This document shows, piece after piece, positions 32,406 through 35,690 of a stretch of DNA of 35,690 bases. The notes under the pieces are model-generated. The model was not told where the DNA came from and did no database searches. It saw only the letters and a program-made list of their open reading frames with translations. Source of the DNA: Chitinophagaceae bacterium (GTDB lineage: Bacteria > Bacteroidota > Bacteroidia > Chitinophagales > Chitinophagaceae); the NCBI GenBank assembly GCA_024643655.1, contig JAHEMM010000019.1, forward strand, positions 1 through 35,690, read 5' to 3'. Every line of letters begins with the position of its first letter. Within the stretch, counting starts at the first letter, position 1. Position numbers and translations under genes: made by a program.

Positions 32406-34262
32406 TTATTTTTTATTGGTTGATATATTTTCTTTAATACATCGACATGAATAGCCATTATTAGCTAGTGTATAAATTCTTGCTACCGCATTAGTATTAA
32501 AATAAGTATGGTGATTCCACAAATAAAGTAATCCATACCGATCATCATAAACAGTAGATGTCCAGAAATTGCCATATTGTGTGAGGGTAGAATATTCGCC
32601 ATTATCCATTCTTGAACCTGCCGGCATAATAGAAAAACCAGTTGAGTTATTGTTCACATAGGTTGAAGCTTTCCAGCCAGTTATAGTTTTAAGCTTGTCT
32701 GCTATATTGCCTCTTTCACCGGTGCGTTCTAATTCATTCACGGGTATACCAACATTTTGTTCCAGCTCTTTCCAGTCTTTATCTGATGGTATTCGCCAGC
32801 CTTTCGGGCATAATTTTCCGGTGGCAACAGCGTATCCATTGTATAGTTTGCCATAAACATTGTTATACTGTGTCCTATTTTCATAAATAGCGTATGCTCC
32901 ATTCTTGGTTTGTTTCCATTCGTTGTCATTCAGACCAGTTGATATTTCAGTGCTATCATTATATTTTGTTGTGCTAAGATTTTCTTTTAACCAGTATTGG
33001 TTACCGATTTTTAATACAGTGTATTTGTTTTTATCAAGATCATACACTGGCTGACTAGGGTCAAAAGACTCAATTGAAGCGATCGTTTCTGTCGGCTTAT
33101 TTTCTTTTTGACTTGTTGAAACGGCTGGCTTGTTATTATTGGTTGTTACTGTTGGTTTATCAACTATGGGTTTAGTTGGTTGATTATTAATTGGTGTAAC
33201 AGTAGATATATTGGAGGGTTTTATGTTTTTGAAAGGATCAGGATTGCCCAGCATGCTTTTGAGAGCATCAGTGCCAAGTGCTGCCATTACTTTATACATA
33301 TTGTTTAACACTGCTTCATTCTTTTCATTTACTTCAAATTCTACAACAATGAGCTGTGGTGTATGTGGCGGAAGTGTTGATTTGAAATATTGAGGGTTAT
33401 TATCAACCACCCATCCTTTATAATCATCCGTTTCGGAGTAAAAGATCTTGCGGGTAGTTTCATAATCATAGAAGATAGATGTAATGCTACCCCTAACAAT
33501 CGCAGGCTGGTTCAGTTCTTCAGTATTATGACTAGCCAGGTATTCAGTTGCTTGCCTAAGCATTTTATTAAAGTATTCAATTTCTGATTCAACTTTTGTA
33601 TACCGGATTTTCTTTTGGAAATAAACAATCAGCCTGTCAATTACTTCTTTTTGTGAAACGTACCGGAACGGCAACTCAGTATTATAACTGATGATCCATT
33701 TATACCTGGTCATATCTTTTCCAAATCCGCCAATATAATTTTCCTTCAATATCCAAACTCCATTTTTCTGAAATGGTTTTTGGTCAATGTCATATAAACG
33801 GTCTGTATCTGGATCTTCTTCGTCAGTTCTGGACTTCACAAAAAAACTAATTGCTCTTTTTACCGGCATTTTATTAATATCTATATTTATCCAGTAGCCT
33901 GTTTCATGCGGTTCCTTAATTTGGCCGTTCTCACAATAAAGTTGCATCAACGGCATACTTACAGAATACTCATCTGCTTTACGTTTTTTTTCAAGCTCAG
34001 TATAGCCATGTCCATATACACCACTATATATAATATTAAAGCCCTGAAGGTTTAGGTTTTGCTGCAACCGTTTTACAAAATTGGCAACATTCATTTTTTG
34101 TTTGGCAAGGCTTGTTGCAGATACATTACTTATGCTGCCTCCTCTTCCTGGTCTGAATTTTCCGGGATAGTTTATTAACTCTTCATCAGATGTGCAGTTT
34201 TGTGTTTGTGCAGATGCACAAACTGTTAATAGGCTTAATAATATCAATAATTTATTTTTCAT
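32406..34262 (-). CDS. Exported FISUMP-domain protein
   Basis: I start at ATG 34262 (618 residues), giving the signal peptide KNKLLILLSLLTVCASAQ; the ATG overlaps the end of the NHL gene by 11 bases (ATGAAAAATAA), so translation is probably coupled. Residues 1-380 are an unrecognised region, rich in charged strands and helices, followed by a Thr/Asn/Lys/Pro-rich linker (VTPINNQPTKPIVDKPTV and so on). The last 200 residues (from 408) carry the FISUMP (Fibrobacter succinogenes major paralogous) pattern: YTVLKIGNQYWLKENLSTTKYNDS, GKLYNGYAVATGKLCPKGWRIPSDKDWKELE and FWTSTVYDDRYG. FISUMP domains are found in surface proteins of Bacteroidota and Fibrobacter and their ligand is unknown. The paired Cys near the end (YSCRCIKEN) may form disulfides. 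Confidence 0.75.
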   Translation of the reverse strand: MKNKLLILLSLLTVCASAQTQNCTSDEELINYPGKFRPGRGGSISNVSATSLAKQKMNVANFVKRLQQNLNLQGFNIIYSGVYGHGYTELEKKRKADEYSVSMPLMQLYCENGQIKEPHETGYWINIDINKMPVKRAISFFVKSRTDEEDPDTDRLYDIDQKPFQKNGVWILKENYIGGFGKDMTRYKWIISYNTELPFRYVSQKEVIDRLIVYFQKKIRYTKVESEIEYFNKMLRQATEYLASHNTEELNQPAIVRGSITSIFYDYETTRKIFYSETDDYKGWVVDNNPQYFKSTLPPHTPQLIVVEFEVNEKNEAVLNNMYKVMAALGTDALKSMLGNPDPFKNIKPSNISTVTPINNQPTKPIVDKPTVTTNNNKPAVSTSQKENKPTETIASIESFDPSQPVYDLDKNKYTVLKIGNQYWLKENLSTTKYNDSTEISTGLNDNEWKQTKNGAYAIYENRTQYNNVYGKLYNGYAVATGKLCPKGWRIPSDKDWKELEQNVGIPVNELERTGERGNIADKLKTITGWKASTYVNNNSTGFSIMPAGSRMDNGEYSTLTQYGNFWTSTVYDDRYGLLYLWNHHTYFNTNAVARIYTLANNGYSCRCIKENISTNKK

Positions 34263-35313
34263 CTTTATTTTTTGTTTTAGCAATAGTGGTCACAAATCCA
34301 TCTGGAGTTAATTTTCTTACAGCATCGTTTCCTCCATCAATGATATAAATGTTGTCTTTACTATCAATAGCTATGCTTACTCTTTGTGGGAAATTGAATA
34401 AGGCTGTCAATGCCTTCCCATCACTGTAGCCTTCTTTTGAACGACCTCCTATATTCGATCCACAGGGTTGAATAAAACTATTACCTGCAGCAGTTGTTAC
34501 TTTATTATTGACTACTTTAATGATCCGGTTCATCCGTTGATCAGAAAAAAACAATTCACCTTTTTTATTGAAAACGATTTGGCTGGGTTGCACCAATTCG
34601 GCTTTACCAATATCCCCTTGTATATAAACCGGGCAAAAATCCCTTTTACCACATTGACCTGCAATTACAATTACTTCTCCTTTTTGTGTTATTTTTTTTA
34701 TGCAGCGTTCACTCACATTGCTTACATAAAGATTTCCTGCAGAATCGACTCCAATGCCAGTTACTTGTTTTATTTTGATGGTGTCACCATTTTTGTCCCT
34801 GTAGATTTCTTGCTTATTATCGTTATTAAGTCTATAAAAAGAAGATGTGGAGGAATGCTGAATTGGACTGGAAAAATAAATATTATCCATTTTGTCAATG
34901 GCCATAAATTCAATCCTTGCAAGTTCAACCGGCTTTTTTGCTGCATCAGCCCATGCATTCTGATACCGTTCATCTCCCGCACGAATAGAAAATTTTCCAT
35001 CTGGAGTCATTTTCCAGATGCTGCTCATACCATCTTTTGTCATGTAAATATTGTCTTCTGAGTCAACCACCATTATTTCGGCATCTGGTGAAACGGCACC
35101 CCGGAAGCCACTTGCAATATTTTCTGATACATAAGATGATTTGCCATCGGGTGTGATCTTTAATAGCATTTTCTCAAACTCGATGTAAAGGTTGTCTTTA
35201 GAGTCAACGGCAATGGCCCTTGGATTCCAGGGCAGTATGATTGGCTTTTGTTGAGCAGATAGTTTGCTTTGAAAAATTAGCAGTATAGCTATCAGATACA
35301 TTAGATATCGCAT
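34252..35313 (-). CDS. Exported NHL-repeat beta-propeller protein
   Basis: A beta-propeller exported protein. I take ATG 35313 (353 residues, signal peptide RYLMYLIAILLIFQSKLSAQ); an upstream ATG at 35349 would add 12 residues with a basic n-region and is an alternative. NHL-type repeats are obvious: PRAIAVDSKDNLYIEF, IMVVDSEDNIYMTKDG, MAIDKMDNIYFSS, ITGIGVDSAGNLYVSN-like, IVFNKKGELFFSDQRMN and RVSIAIDSKDNIYIIDGG, each followed by ITPDG-type strands. Such propellers bind proteins or ligands, or act as lyases; no catalytic motif is visible. The end is coupled to the FISUMP gene. Confidence 0.85.
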   Translation of the reverse strand: MRYLMYLIAILLIFQSKLSAQQKPIILPWNPRAIAVDSKDNLYIEFEKMLLKITPDGKSSYVSENIASGFRGAVSPDAEIMVVDSEDNIYMTKDGMSSIWKMTPDGKFSIRAGDERYQNAWADAAKKPVELARIEFMAIDKMDNIYFSSPIQHSSTSSFYRLNNDNKQEIYRDKNGDTIKIKQVTGIGVDSAGNLYVSNVSERCIKKITQKGEVIVIAGQCGKRDFCPVYIQGDIGKAELVQPSQIVFNKKGELFFSDQRMNRIIKVVNNKVTTAAGNSFIQPCGSNIGGRSKEGYSDGKALTALFNFPQRVSIAIDSKDNIYIIDGGNDAVRKLTPDGFVTTIAKTKNKDEK

Positions 35314-35364
35314 ATTATTTTTTTTAAGTTTGTATTTTATATTAAACATATCTTAATAATTAAT

Positions 35365-35690
35365 TTAGTCAAATAACCCTTTAACTACATTACTTTTTTG
35401 TCCGGGAACTTGTAATCCATTACTGATGGCAGGTATAGGGCCATTTTTCTCAGCTGAAGATTTCATGCCTGGTACAGGTGATTCGCCTGTCTTCGGGGCA
35501 GCTACTAGTTTGTTGATAAAGTTTTCTCTTTCGGTTGCTTTTTTTTGCAACTCTTTTTTACTGACCAATGGGGCTAGTTCATTATCATTGTTGGTATCTT
35601 CCATTTCGTCTGCTGCTTTTTTCATTTCATCTACTTGCTTTTTAAGTTCCTTTATTTTTCTATTGATATAGTCCTGTTCTTCGAGAATTT
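35365..35690 (-). CDS. Unrecognised coiled-coil protein (5' part outside window)
   Basis: The frame stays open to the window edge, so the start is missing and about 108 residues are visible. The part nearest the edge is coiled-coil-like and charged (EEQDYINRKIKELKKQVDEM and KKAADEMED). An Asn/Lys linker follows, and then a Pro/Gly-rich tail (PKTGESPVPGMKSSAEKNG, ending KGLFD). It resembles no family I know. It ends 51 bases before the start of the NHL gene on the same strand and may open the transcript of the exported-protein run. Confidence 0.5.
   Translation of the reverse strand, partial: ILEEQDYINRKIKELKKQVDEMKKAADEMEDTNNDNELAPLVSKKELQKKATERENFINKLVAAPKTGESPVPGMKSSAEKNGPIPAISNGLQVPGQKSNVVKGLFD

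Noticed and set aside
31904-32458. N-terminally extended Hcp-like gene from an upstream start
   Set aside because: It would overlap the FISUMP gene and bury the signal peptide behind 19 unrelated residues.
34468-35061. 197-residue reading frame on the plus strand inside the NHL gene
   Set aside because: Composition is that of an antisense shadow (rich in Cys, Phe, Ile); the NHL repeats on the other strand are clear.
1-35690. CRISPR array, transposon, prophage, rRNA or tRNA gene
   Set aside because: No regular spaced repeats, transposase, integrase or tRNA/rRNA-like sequence was seen in the window.

Overview
The window looks like a chromosome segment of a low-GC member of the Bacteroidota, probably near the Chitinophagaceae. 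This family placement is inference. It rests on protein character, on -7 boxes of the TAnnTTTG type, on the near absence of Shine-Dalgarno sites, and on typical Bacteroidota families (FISUMP domain, LysM/RlpA-like protein, NHxxxxxD acyltransferases, the TIGR03643/DUF2256/photolyase set). The genes are dense. No stretch without a gene exceeds about 200 bases, and there is no sign of rRNA, tRNA, CRISPR, transposase or phage.

Bases 1-8546 (+ strand) are the distal S10/spc ribosomal protein operon: rpsC (5' end outside the window), rplP, rpmC, rpsQ, rplN, rplX, rplE, rpsN, rpsH, rplF, rplR, rpsE, rpmD, rplO, secY and map. Several spacers hold hairpins or repeats. Intrinsic terminators follow rplO, secY and map. 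The usual continuation (infA, rpmJ, rpsM, rpsK, rpsD, rpoA, rplQ) is absent.

Bases 8565-14374 hold a flavoprotein of the HI0933/BaiN family, ribosomal protein S1 between two PlsC-type acyltransferases, and a hotdog acyl-CoA thioesterase.

Bases 14410-17528 are the most unusual part, a compact photolyase/cryptochrome locus of four genes. It contains a photolyase-like flavoprotein whose alpha/beta domain appears to lie after the FAD-binding domain (permuted order), a TIGR03643 protein, a 49-residue DUF2256 zinc-finger-like protein with a TTG start, and a PhrB/FeS-BCP-type (6-4) photolyase-like protein that lacks the cysteines for the iron-sulfur cluster.

Bases 17713-30452 are mostly housekeeping: proline dehydrogenase, a TerB-like protein, thymidylate synthase with dihydrofolate reductase, a SAM methyltransferase, a three-gene proton-translocating transhydrogenase (pntAA-pntAB-pntB), a secreted M28 carboxypeptidase, an RsmF-like rRNA methyltransferase, a LysM protein and methionyl-tRNA formyltransferase.

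Bases 30475-35690 (- strand) are a tight run of exported proteins: a coiled-coil protein (cut by the window end), an NHL beta-propeller, a FISUMP-domain protein, a small Hcp-like protein with a Sec signal peptide, and a two-part protein ending in a lipocalin-like domain. Their joint role is unknown.

Two families of short palindromic repeats are scattered through the window: a CCTGCCTG/CAGGCAGG type, one copy lying in frame inside a gene, and a CCCCTAAAT-plus-hairpin type, one copy supplying the stop codon of pntAB.
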